Positions 17,887-27,936 of a stretch of 64,000 nt of DNA are shown piece after piece. This stretch comes from Rhizobacter sp. Root404 (lineage in GTDB: Bacteria > Pseudomonadota > Gammaproteobacteria > Burkholderiales > Burkholderiaceae_C). How positions within the stretch are numbered: position 1 is the first letter of the stretch; each line of letters starts with the position of its first letter. Below the pieces are notes generated by a model. It was not told the origin of the DNA, searched no databases, and worked only from the letters and a program-made list of their open reading frames with translations. The translations under genes were made by a program, and so were the position numbers. The DNA lies in NCBI RefSeq assembly GCF_001425865.1, contig NZ_LMDS01000005.1:932890-996889 (forward strand), read 5' to 3'.

Positions 17887-19254
17887 ATGGTGGACAAACG
17901 AAACTTCTCCTTCGCCGATCTCGAGAACTGGTTCAACGAACGCCGCGTCACCGAGATCGAGTGCCTCGTGCCCGACCTGACGGGCGTGGCGCGCGGCAAG
18001 ATCCTGCCGCGCGAAAAATTCACCGAGGACCGCGGCATGCGGCTGCCCGAGGCGATCGTCGGCATCGGCGTGACCGGCAACTTTCCGACCGACGGGCCGT
18101 ACTACGACGTGATCCACCCGACCGATCGCGACATGCACCTGCGGCCCGATCCGAGCACCGTGCGCATCGTGCCCTGGGCCGTCGACCCGACCGCGCAGGT
18201 GATCCACGACTGCTTCGACCGCGACGGCAACATGATTCCGTACGCGCCGCGCTCGGTCCTGCGGCGCATCTGCGACCTGTACGCCGCCGAGGGCTGGAAC
18301 CCGGTGGTCGCGCCCGAACTCGAGTTCTACCTGATCGAGCGCAACTCCGACCCGAACACGCCGCTGCGCCCGCCCAAGGGCCGCAGCGGCCGCGCCGAAA
18401 CCTCGCGCCAGGCGTACTCGATCGACGCCGTCAACGAATTCGACCCGCTGTTCGAGGACATCTACGACTACTGCGGGAAGATGGAGCTGAACGTCGACAC
18501 GCTGATCCACGAGGTCGGCGCGGGGCAGATGGAGATCAACTTCTTCCACGACCACCCGCTGGGCCTGGCCGACGAGGTGTTCTTCTTCAAGCGCACGATC
18601 CGCGAGGCCGCGCTGCGCCACGAGATGTACGCCACCTTCATGGCCAAGCCGATGGCCGGCGAGCCGGGCAGCGCGATGCACGTGCACCAGAGCATCCTGA
18701 ACGCGGTCACCGGCAAGAACATCTTCAGCAATGAGGACGGCTCGCCCTCGAAGGAGTTCTACTGGTACATCGGCGGGCTGCAGAAGTACACGCCGGCGGC
18801 GATGGCGCTGTTCGCGCCGTACGTCAATTCGTACCGCCGCCTCGCGCGCTCGACCGCCGCGCCGATTAACATCCAGTGGGGCAGCGACAACCGCACCGTC
18901 GGCATCCGCTCGCCGGTGGCGACCGCGGCGGCGCGCCGCATCGAGAATCGCGTGATCGGCGCCGACGCGAACCCGTATGTCGCGCTCGCCGCGACGCTGG
19001 CGTGCGGCTACCTCGGCATGAAGAACAGGATCGAGCCCGCGCCGGAATGCAAGGGCGATGCGTACCTCTCCGAGTACCAGCTGCCGCGGTCGCTCAGCGA
19101 GGCGCTCGGCTGGCTGGCCGACGAGAAGGACCTGCACGACGTGCTAGGCAAGGAGTTCATCACCGTCTACTCCGAGGTCAAGGAGATCGAGCACGACGAG
19201 TTCATGAAGGTGATCTCGCCGTGGGAGCGGGAACACCTCTTGCTGCACGTCTGA
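17887..19254 (+). CDS. puuA: gamma-glutamylputrescine synthetase (glutamine synthetase family)
   Basis: A 455-residue ligase of the glutamine synthetase fold that joins glutamate to putrescine with ATP, the entry step of the Puu pathway. Family landmarks are VAPELEFYLIE, the EVGAGQMEINFFHDHPL metal/glutamate region, a NIQWGSDNRTVGIR-type ATP/arginine segment and ENRVIGADANPYVALAATL. The chosen ATG begins MVDKRNFSFADLENWF. The in-frame sequence upstream is not protein-like. A role in attaching glutamate to another amine cannot be excluded. spuC starts 13 bases downstream. Confidence 0.9.
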   Translation: MVDKRNFSFADLENWFNERRVTEIECLVPDLTGVARGKILPREKFTEDRGMRLPEAIVGIGVTGNFPTDGPYYDVIHPTDRDMHLRPDPSTVRIVPWAVDPTAQVIHDCFDRDGNMIPYAPRSVLRRICDLYAAEGWNPVVAPELEFYLIERNSDPNTPLRPPKGRSGRAETSRQAYSIDAVNEFDPLFEDIYDYCGKMELNVDTLIHEVGAGQMEINFFHDHPLGLADEVFFFKRTIREAALRHEMYATFMAKPMAGEPGSAMHVHQSILNAVTGKNIFSNEDGSPSKEFYWYIGGLQKYTPAAMALFAPYVNSYRRLARSTAAPINIQWGSDNRTVGIRSPVATAAARRIENRVIGADANPYVALAATLACGYLGMKNRIEPAPECKGDAYLSEYQLPRSLSEALGWLADEKDLHDVLGKEFITVYSEVKEIEHDEFMKVISPWEREHLLLHV

Positions 19255-19267
19255 CCGGGGAACGACG

Positions 19268-20659
19268 ATGACCGAAAGAACCACCGCCCAGCGCAGCACC
19301 CAGGAGTGGCAGGCCGCCGATGCCGCCCACTACCTGCACCCGTTCACCGATTTCAAGTCGCTCGCCGCCAAGGGCTCGCGCGTGATCGTCTCGGCCGACG
19401 ACATCTACCTGCGCGACAGCGACGGCGCGAAGATCCTCGACGCGATGTCCGGCCTGTGGTGCGTCAATGTCGGTTACGGCCGCACCGAACTGATCGAGGC
19501 GGCGACGCGGCAGATGACCACGCTGCCGTTCTACAACAGCTTCTTCCAGACCGCGACGCCCCCCGCGATCGAGCTGGCCGAGCTGCTCGCGCAGGTGACC
19601 CCGCCGCAGTTCAACCACGTGTTCTTCTCGGGCTCGGGCTCGGAGGGCAACGACACGATCGTGCGCATGGTGCGCCGCTACTGGGACGTGCTCGGCCAGC
19701 CCGAGCGCAGCGTGATCATCAGCCGCAACAACGCGTACCACGGCTCGACGATGGCCGGCGCCTCGCTCGGCGGCATGAGCGGGATGCACGAACAGGGCGG
19801 GCTGCCGATTCCCGGCATCGTCCACATCGAGCAGCCGTTCTGGTTCGAGCTCGGGCAAGACATGAGCCGCGACGCGTTCGGGCTGAAGGCCGCGGGCTGG
19901 CTGGAGGAGAAGATCCTCGAACTCGGCGCCGACAAGGTCGCCGCGTTCATCGGCGAGCCGGTGCAGGGCGCCGGTGGCGTGATCGTGCCGCCCGACAGCT
20001 ACTGGCCCGAGATCCAGCGCATCTGCGACCGATACGGCGTGCTGCTGGTCTCCGACGAGGTGATCTGCGGCTTCGGCCGCACCGGGCACTGGTTCGGCTG
20101 CGAGACCTTCGGCTTCAAGCCCGACCTGATGACCTTCGCGAAAGGCGTGACCTCGGGCTACGTGCCGCTCGGCGGCGTGATGGTCGGCGATCGCATCGCG
20201 AACGTGCTGATCGAGCAAGGCGGCGAGTTCAACCACGGCTACACCTACAGCGGTCACCCGGTCGCCTGCGCGGTGGCGCTCGCGAACATCCGCGTGCTGC
20301 AGCGAGAGCGCATCGTCGAGCGCGTGCACGACGACACGGGGCCCTACCTGGCCGAGCAGTTCGCGACCTTGATGGACCACTCGCTGGTCGGCGAGGTGCA
20401 GACCTGTGGCCTGATGGGCGCGGTGCAGCTCGTGAAGGACAAGGCCACGCTGGCCACCTTCGATCCCGCGCTCAGCATCGGCATGGTCTGCCGAGGCCAC
20501 TGCTTCGGCAACGGCCTGATCATGCGCGCGGTGGGCGACCGGATGATCGTCGCGCCGCCGCTGGTCATCACCCGCGCGCAGATCGACGAGATGATGGCGC
20601 TGATCCGGCGCTGCCTCGACCTGACGCTGGCCGACGTCAGAACCCACGGCTGGGCATGA
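19268..20659 (+). CDS. spuC: putrescine/polyamine-pyruvate aminotransferase (class III)
   Basis: A 463-residue PLP enzyme. The N-terminus (QAADAAHYLHPFTDFKSLAAKG), the FFSGSGSEGNDTIVRMVRRYW segment and the PLP lysine in DLMTFAKGVTSGYVPLGG (Lys292) match SpuC-type putrescine:pyruvate aminotransferases of Pseudomonas and relatives. It would convert putrescine (or a similar diamine) to 4-aminobutyraldehyde with pyruvate as acceptor. It overlaps functionally with the gamma-glutamyl route encoded just upstream. It lies 13 bases after puuA and 12 before the transporter ATPase, in one operon. Confidence 0.9.
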   Translation: MTERTTAQRSTQEWQAADAAHYLHPFTDFKSLAAKGSRVIVSADDIYLRDSDGAKILDAMSGLWCVNVGYGRTELIEAATRQMTTLPFYNSFFQTATPPAIELAELLAQVTPPQFNHVFFSGSGSEGNDTIVRMVRRYWDVLGQPERSVIISRNNAYHGSTMAGASLGGMSGMHEQGGLPIPGIVHIEQPFWFELGQDMSRDAFGLKAAGWLEEKILELGADKVAAFIGEPVQGAGGVIVPPDSYWPEIQRICDRYGVLLVSDEVICGFGRTGHWFGCETFGFKPDLMTFAKGVTSGYVPLGGVMVGDRIANVLIEQGGEFNHGYTYSGHPVACAVALANIRVLQRERIVERVHDDTGPYLAEQFATLMDHSLVGEVQTCGLMGAVQLVKDKATLATFDPALSIGMVCRGHCFGNGLIMRAVGDRMIVAPPLVITRAQIDEMMALIRRCLDLTLADVRTHGWA

Positions 20660-20671
20660 AAAAATAGTGGG

Positions 20672-21780
<1,109 letters not shown>

Positions 21781-21784
<4 letters not shown>

Positions 21785-22695
21785 GCGGCGCCGCCGACCG
21801 CCGCGGCTGGCGCGTGATCGCGCCGCCCTACCTGTGGCTGCTGCTGTTCTTCCTGCTGCCGTTCCTGATCGTGCTGAAGATCAGCGTCTCGGAGATGGAC
21901 GTCGCCAGCGTCAAGGACGTGCTGACGATGCAGGACGGCCGGCTCGACCTGAACCTGCGCTTCGGCAACTACCTGACGCTGGTCACCGACGACCTGTACT
22001 TCTCGACCTACCTGTCGAGCCTGAAGTACGCGGCCGTGACGACCGTGCTGTGCCTGCTGATCGGCTACCCGTTCGCCTACTTCATGGCGCGCGCCCGCGC
22101 CACGGTCCAGCCCGCGCTGCTGATGCTGGTGATGCTGCCGTTCTGGACCTCGTTCCTGCTGCGCGTGTACGCGTGGAAGGGGCTGCTGACCGAGCACGGC
22201 TGGGCGCACGCGGTCATCACCTCGACCGGCCTGGACCAGGTGCTGCTGCGCACCGGCCTGATCCCCGGCGAAGGCCAGCTGATGAACACGCCGTTCTCGC
22301 TCGTGCTGGGCATGACCTACACCTACCTGCCCTTCATGATCCTGCCGCTGTACTCCAACCTCGCGAAGATGGACCTGCGCCTGCTCGAGGCGGCGAGCGA
22401 TCTCGGCGCCACCGCATGGGTCGCATTCTGGAAGATCACGGTGCCGCTGTCGAAGGCCGGCATCGTCGCCGGCGCGATGCTGGTGTTCATTCCCTGCGTC
22501 GGCGAATACGTGATCCCCGAACTGCTCGGCGGCCCGCAGACTCAGATGATCGGCCGCACGCTGTGGGACGAATTCTTCAGCAACAACGACTGGCCGATGG
22601 CCTCGGCCGTCGCCGCCGCGATGGTGCTGCTGGTGATCGTGCCGCTGGCGCTGTTCAACAAGTTCCAGGCCGAGTCCACGGAGCGCCGGCCGTGA
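21781..22695 (+). CDS. potH: polyamine ABC transporter, permease PotH-type
   Basis: A 304-residue inner-membrane permease with about six hydrophobic helices. The EAA loop contacting the ATPase is visible as LLEAASDLGATAWVAFWKITVPLS. It pairs with the following PotI-type permease. The ATG at 21781 overlaps the potG stop (ATGA), and the stop overlaps the potI GTG (GTGA), so all three subunits are translationally coupled. Substrate assignment to putrescine-like polyamines rests on the linked catabolic genes and subunit type. Confidence 0.92.
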
Positions 22696-23531
22696 GCGCG
22701 GCCCGCTTCAACAAGTGGTTCGGGCGCGGCTGGCTGTCGCTCGGGTACGCCTTCCTGTACCTGCCGATCCTGGCGCTGGTGATCTTCTCGTTCAACGACT
22801 CGCCGGTGCCCAACGTCTGGGGTCGCTTCACGCTGAAGTGGTACGCCGCGCTCGGCACCGACACCGAAATCCTCAGCGGGCTGTGGCTGTCGCTGCGGAT
22901 CGCGTTCTTCACGGCATGCGCGTCGGTCGTGCTGGGCACGCTCGCTGCGCTGGCATTGGTCAAGCACCGGCGTTTCATCGGCCGCACCCTGTTCTCGGGC
23001 ATGCTGAGCGCGCCGCTGGTGATGCCCGAAGTCATCATCGGCCTGTCGCTGCTGCTCATGCTGGTGGCGCTGCAGAAGGCGCTCGGCTTCCCCGAGCGCG
23101 GGCTGATGACCATCTGGCTCGGCCACCTGCTGCTCGGCATGGCCTACGCCGCGGTCGTCGTGCAGGCGCGGCTCAAGGACCTGAACCCGCAGCTGGAAGA
23201 GGCCGCGATGGACCTCGGCGCTCGGCCGGGACAGGTGTTCTGGCTGGTCACGCTGCCGATGATCTCGCAGGCGCTGATGTCGGCCTGGCTGCTGACCTTC
23301 ACGCTGTCGCTGGATGACGTGGTGCTGTCGGCCTTCCTGTCCGGGCCGGGCGCCACGACGATGCCGCTGGTGATCTTCTCGCGCGCGCGCCTCGGCCTGA
23401 ACCCGAGCGTGAACGCGGTCGCGACGCTGACGGTGCTGCTGGTCTCCGTCGGCGTGGTCTGCGCGAGCCTGCTGATCGCCCGCCGCGAGCGCCTGCGCGC
23501 GGCCGAGATCGCAGCCGCCGCGCGCGCGTGA
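22692..23531 (+). CDS. potI: polyamine ABC transporter, permease PotI-type
   Basis: The second membrane subunit, 279 residues, with multiple hydrophobic helices. Its EAA loop reads LEEAAMDLGARPGQVFWLVTLPMIS. Characteristic PotI segments are SFNDSPVPNVWGRFTLKWYAALG and SLDDVVLSAFLSGPGATTMPLVIFS. The GTG start overlaps the potH stop, the only start consistent with a normal length. The downstream EamA gene overlaps its stop by one base. Confidence 0.92.
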   Translation: MSAARFNKWFGRGWLSLGYAFLYLPILALVIFSFNDSPVPNVWGRFTLKWYAALGTDTEILSGLWLSLRIAFFTACASVVLGTLAALALVKHRRFIGRTLFSGMLSAPLVMPEVIIGLSLLLMLVALQKALGFPERGLMTIWLGHLLLGMAYAAVVVQARLKDLNPQLEEAAMDLGARPGQVFWLVTLPMISQALMSAWLLTFTLSLDDVVLSAFLSGPGATTMPLVIFSRARLGLNPSVNAVATLTVLLVSVGVVCASLLIARRERLRAAEIAAAARA

Positions 23532-24442
23532 TGAGCGCGGTGCTTCAGCGGCCGCACGCGCCGTGGCTGTCGTTCCTGTGCCTGGCCGGCAGCATGGCGC
23601 TGGTCGGCAGCTATGTCGGGCTGTCGAAGGTGCTGGTGCTGGTGTTTCCGGTCTTCCTGCTCGCTTTCCTGCGCTTCGGCATCGCCGCGATCGCGATGGC
23701 CGGCTGGGTGCGGCGCGGCGCGGCGGAGCCGGCCCTGAACGCGCACGACCGGCGGCTGCTGTTCCTGGAATCGTTCTTCGGCAACTTCCTGTTCTCGATC
23801 TGCATGCTGTTCGGCGTCTCGATGACCTCGGCGCTGGCGGCGGGCGTGATCATGGCGGGCATCCCGGCGGCCGTGGCGCTGCTGTCGCGGGTGTTCCTGC
23901 GCGAGCGGATCGCGCTGCGCACGATGCTGGGTATCGCCTGCGCGGTCGGCGGCATCGCACTGGTGTCGGTGACCAAGAACACCGACCCGGCGGTGCACAG
24001 CTCGCTGCTCGGCAACCTGCTGCTGGTGGCCGCGGTGCTGTGCGAGGCCAGCTATGTCGTTATCGGCAAGAAGCTCACCGGCAAGGTCAGCCCGAAGCGC
24101 ATCAGCGCGCTGATCAACCTGTGGGGATTGGCACTGGTCGCGCCGTTCGGCGTCTGGCAGGCGCTGCGCTTCGACTTCGGTGCGGTCGGGGCGGCGTCGT
24201 GGTGGCTGCTGGCCTTCTATTCGATCGCGGCCAGCATGATCACGGTGTGGCTGTGGATGACCGGGCTGAAGCACGTGCCGGCGTCGAAGGCCGGGATCTT
24301 CACGGTGCTGCTGCCGGTGAGCGCGGCCGCGGTCGGCGTGCTGTTCCTCGGCGAGCGCTTCAGCGCCGCCCAGGCGGCGGCGTTCGCACTCGCGCTGGCC
24401 GGCGTCGTGCTGGCGACCTGGCCGTCGCGCGCCGTGCCGTGA
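23531..24442 (+). CDS. EamA/DMT family transporter
   Basis: A 303-residue integral membrane protein of the drug/metabolite transporter superfamily: two EamA repeats of about five hydrophobic helices each. An internal boundary lies near SVTKNTDPAVHSSLLGNLL, and the second repeat ends with SKAGIFTVLLPVSAAAVGVLFLGE. It overlaps the potI stop by one base (TGATG), so it belongs to the polyamine operon. It could export a product or excess amine, but the substrate is unknown. An in-frame GTG one codon earlier is possible. Confidence 0.88.
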   Translation: MSAVLQRPHAPWLSFLCLAGSMALVGSYVGLSKVLVLVFPVFLLAFLRFGIAAIAMAGWVRRGAAEPALNAHDRRLLFLESFFGNFLFSICMLFGVSMTSALAAGVIMAGIPAAVALLSRVFLRERIALRTMLGIACAVGGIALVSVTKNTDPAVHSSLLGNLLLVAAVLCEASYVVIGKKLTGKVSPKRISALINLWGLALVAPFGVWQALRFDFGAVGAASWWLLAFYSIAASMITVWLWMTGLKHVPASKAGIFTVLLPVSAAAVGVLFLGERFSAAQAAAFALALAGVVLATWPSRAVP

Positions 24443-25411
24443 TCAGGCGAAGGCGTCGGCGCCCTCGCGCGCGAGGCGACTGACTTCGGCCGGGTCGGCC
24501 TGCTTCAGCCGATGGTCGGACCACACCTGGCGCCAACGCCGTGCCCCTGGCAGGCCGTTGCGCAGGCCGAGCATATGGCGCGACACGTGCGACCACGGCT
24601 CCCCGCCGGCCACCACGCGCTGCATGTAGGCGACCATCCGGTCCTCGATCGCGTCGCGGTCGTGCTCGACCGGCGGATCACCGAAGAAGCGCGCATCCCA
24701 GTCGGCCATCAGCCACGGGTGGTGATAAGGCTCGCGGCCGAGCATCACGCCATCGAGCGGTTCGAGTTGCTCGGCGATCTGTGCGTTGGTCTTGATGCCG
24801 CCGTTCAGCACGATGGTCAGCGCCGGGAATTCGCGCTTCAGCTGGTGGACCAACTCGTAGCGCAGCGGCGGCAGCTCGCGGTTCTCCTTCGGGCTGAGAC
24901 CCTTCAGCCACGCGTTGCGGGCATGCACGATGAACACCTCGCACCCTGCCTCGGCGACCGTGCCGACAAAGTCGCGCACGAAGGAATAACTCTCGGTCCG
25001 GTCGATGCCGATCCGGTGCTTGACCGTCACCGGCAGCGAGACCGCGTCGCGCATGGCCTTCACGCAGTCGGCCACCAGCTGCGGCTCGGCCATCAGGCAG
25101 GCGCCGAACGCGCCGCGCTGCACGCGCTCGCTCGGGCAGCCGCAGTTCAGGTTGATCTCGTCGTAGCCCCGCTGCGCGGCGAGCTTCGCGCAGTGCGCCA
25201 GGTCGGCCGGTTCGCTGCCACCCAGCTGCAGCGCGAGGGGGTGCTCTGCCGCATCGAAATCGAGGTGGCGCGGCACGTCACCGTGCAGCAGCGCGCCGGT
25301 CGTCACCATCTCGGTGTACAGGTGGGTGCGCTTCGTCAGCAGGCGATGGAAGTAGCGGCAATGCCGGTCGGTCCAGTCCATCATCGGGGCAACCGACAAT
25401 TTCCACGGCAA
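24443..25411 (-). CDS. dusA: tRNA-dihydrouridine synthase A
   Basis: A 322-residue FMN enzyme that reduces uridine in the tRNA D-loop (U20/U20a in the DusA family). The N-terminus WKLSVAPMMDWTDRHCRYFHR, the INLNCGCPSERVQRGAFGACLM segment with the catalytic cysteine (Cys105) and VTVKHRIGID are DusA signatures. The start is uncertain. I chose a TTG at 25411 because it begins exactly where DusA proteins usually begin. A GTG at 25450 would add 13 residues. The stop abuts the convergent EamA stop. The 211 bases upstream hold no other gene I can support. Confidence 0.92.
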   Translation of the reverse strand: MPWKLSVAPMMDWTDRHCRYFHRLLTKRTHLYTEMVTTGALLHGDVPRHLDFDAAEHPLALQLGGSEPADLAHCAKLAAQRGYDEINLNCGCPSERVQRGAFGACLMAEPQLVADCVKAMRDAVSLPVTVKHRIGIDRTESYSFVRDFVGTVAEAGCEVFIVHARNAWLKGLSPKENRELPPLRYELVHQLKREFPALTIVLNGGIKTNAQIAEQLEPLDGVMLGREPYHHPWLMADWDARFFGDPPVEHDRDAIEDRMVAYMQRVVAGGEPWSHVSRHMLGLRNGLPGARRWRQVWSDHRLKQADPAEVSRLAREGADAFA

Positions 25412-25622
25412 ACTTCTAGAACGGACGGAGGCTGTGTCGAAAGTAGTCACTGACAAAAAAGGCACTGGGCGCAAGGATTGGTGCACACGCGGTGCAAGCA
25501 AGCGAGTCATCGAGCGCACCTGCCAGGCACGCGATGGGTGCATCCGGCTCGAACTCGATGCCCACATTCTCCCAGCTACCAGCCGCCATTGGCGCGGGAC
25601 GGCCTGGGGAATCCGGATGCGT

Positions 25623-25835
25623 TTAGCGGGTTCGCCGATCCTCGTCGATCCACGGATCCCGAACGAGGCGGGCCCAGCGAAAGACCAGGAACAAGGCGAA
25701 CCCGCTGAAGGCCAGGCTGGCGGCCCATGCGTTCGCCGGAGGTGTCGCGCAGATCGCGGCGGCGCCGACGCACACGCCCAACGCGAAGCGCTCGACGAAC
25801 ACCGGCATGCCGGCGATGGCCCGCACGCCGGCCAA
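25623..25835 (-). CDS. small putative membrane protein
   Basis: A 70-residue reading from a TTG. It has two hydrophobic stretches (roughly residues 18-32 and 36-50), a basic end (RWARLVRDPW) and a charged tail (IDEDRRTR). The composition looks like a genuine two-helix inner-membrane protein, not a GC-frame artefact. The start is unclear, and the reading stays open upstream into the preceding gene's end. It follows the 78-residue unknown gene on the same strand, so the two may form a unit. No function is recognised. Confidence 0.45.
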   Translation of the reverse strand: MAGVRAIAGMPVFVERFALGVCVGAAAICATPPANAWAASLAFSGFALFLVFRWARLVRDPWIDEDRRTR

Positions 25836-25885
25836 CAGGCGGGAGGGCGCGAAGCGGGGTGGCTCGGGCCTGTCCAGGGGTGCCC

Positions 25886-26122
25886 TCAGCGAAGTTCCGC
25901 CAGCGCCGTCGACATCGGCGGCGAGTCCGTCTCACGCTGTGCCACCACGAGCATGAAGTCGCGCATCGCGCGTTCCATGTTGACCAGCAGCCCATCCAGC
26001 CGCTGCAGATCGGCGGGGTCGGCGCGTTCCCACCTGGACTTCTCGAACAAGTACGCTGCGCGCCACCGCGCCCAGTCCTGGAATGCCAGGTCGAGCAGGT
26101 AGGCGTACAGGTCGGGAGCCAT
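25886..26122 (-). CDS. hypothetical protein, 78 residues
   Basis: A small soluble, probably helical protein with many aromatic residues (DLYAYLLDLAFQDWARWRAAYLFEKSRW) and a balanced charge pattern, unlike translations of wrong frames in GC-rich DNA. I do not recognise a family. It lies 65 bases downstream of an alpha/beta hydrolase on the same strand and just before a small membrane protein gene. It could be part of that transcript. Confidence 0.6.
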   Translation of the reverse strand: MAPDLYAYLLDLAFQDWARWRAAYLFEKSRWERADPADLQRLDGLLVNMERAMRDFMLVVAQRETDSPPMSTALAELR

Positions 26123-26187
26123 GGAGCCACTATGGGGCCTGCGCCATGGGCGTCTGTGCGGCAGCGCACACCGCCGCATGTAACTGC

Positions 26188-27072
<885 letters not shown>

Positions 27073-27089
27073 GGTCGGGGTCGCGGGAA

Positions 27090-27905
27090 TCAGGTCGTGG
27101 TGGTGGATGGCGCTGCGCCGCCGAAGAACCAGCGCCGCGCGCCGCTCGCAGCGAAGGGCTGCCACTGGCCGCTGGGCTGCACCAGCCGGTCGGCGATCGC
27201 ATACAGCGCCAGCGGGTTCATGCCCATGCCGGTGTGGCTGGCCTGGACCTCGATGTTCTCGACGATCGGCCCCGGCTCGTTCAGGCTGCACTGCCACGAG
27301 ACGATGCCGTCGGTGCGCGAGTAGATCGAGGTGGTCGGCACCGGCGGGGGCGTTCGTAGGCGCGCGATCATCGCCGGGTCGTGCGCCTTCTGGCCGCTCA
27401 GCATCTCGAAGATGCGCCAGGCGTTGGTCGCGCGCGGGTGGCCGCTGAATGGCGTGCCCAGGGTGATCACGCAGCGCGTGTGGTCGGGCAGTTCCTTGGC
27501 CATCTCGCGGGCGTACAGACCGCCCAGGCTCCAGCCGATCAGGCTGACCGGCTGGCCGTGCTTCTCGGCGAGCGCGCGCACGTCGGCGGCGCACTGCTTC
27601 AGCACGCCGTCGCGCGGACCGAAATTGAAGCCCTGCCCCCAGGCCTGCGTGACGTACCCGAGCCCGTCGAGAAAGTTGCGCAGCGGCACGGTGGTGAAGT
27701 CGTTGGCGCCCATGCCGGGAAACACGAGCACCGGGTGCCCATCGCCTCGCGGCAGCCGCCGCAGCCAGGGCGTGGCGGCAACCATCGCACCGAACTCCCA
27801 GAAGGCCCGCGCTTCGAGCATCAGCAGGAACGCATTCGGCGGGCGCAGGTCGTCGTCGGGAAACGGTGGCGGCGTCGGCACGCGGGTTCGTGGAAGTCGG
27901 GGCAT
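27090..27905 (-). CDS. lipase-like alpha/beta hydrolase
   Basis: A 271-residue alpha/beta hydrolase of a triacylglycerol-lipase-like type. VLVFPGMGANDFTTVPLRNFL is an oxyanion-strand region, the nucleophile elbow is SLIGWSLGGLYARE, and a later EVQASHTGMGMNPLALYAIADRL segment holds the likely catalytic histidine. There is no signal peptide, so it is probably cytoplasmic or membrane-associated. It starts 32 bases after the WS/DGAT stop and is followed closely by another hydrolase. A longer start at 27935 is possible. Confidence 0.82.
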   Translation of the reverse strand: MPRLPRTRVPTPPPFPDDDLRPPNAFLLMLEARAFWEFGAMVAATPWLRRLPRGDGHPVLVFPGMGANDFTTVPLRNFLDGLGYVTQAWGQGFNFGPRDGVLKQCAADVRALAEKHGQPVSLIGWSLGGLYAREMAKELPDHTRCVITLGTPFSGHPRATNAWRIFEMLSGQKAHDPAMIARLRTPPPVPTTSIYSRTDGIVSWQCSLNEPGPIVENIEVQASHTGMGMNPLALYAIADRLVQPSGQWQPFAASGARRWFFGGAAPSTTTT

Positions 27906-27936
27906 GCCGCTGGGAGGCAGTGGGGACCGGCGCATG

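Noticed and set aside
25434..25622. Rightward open frame starting with GTG opposite the dusA upstream region
   Set aside because: The first residues look plausible but it continues antisense across two better-supported small genes and has no ribosome site.
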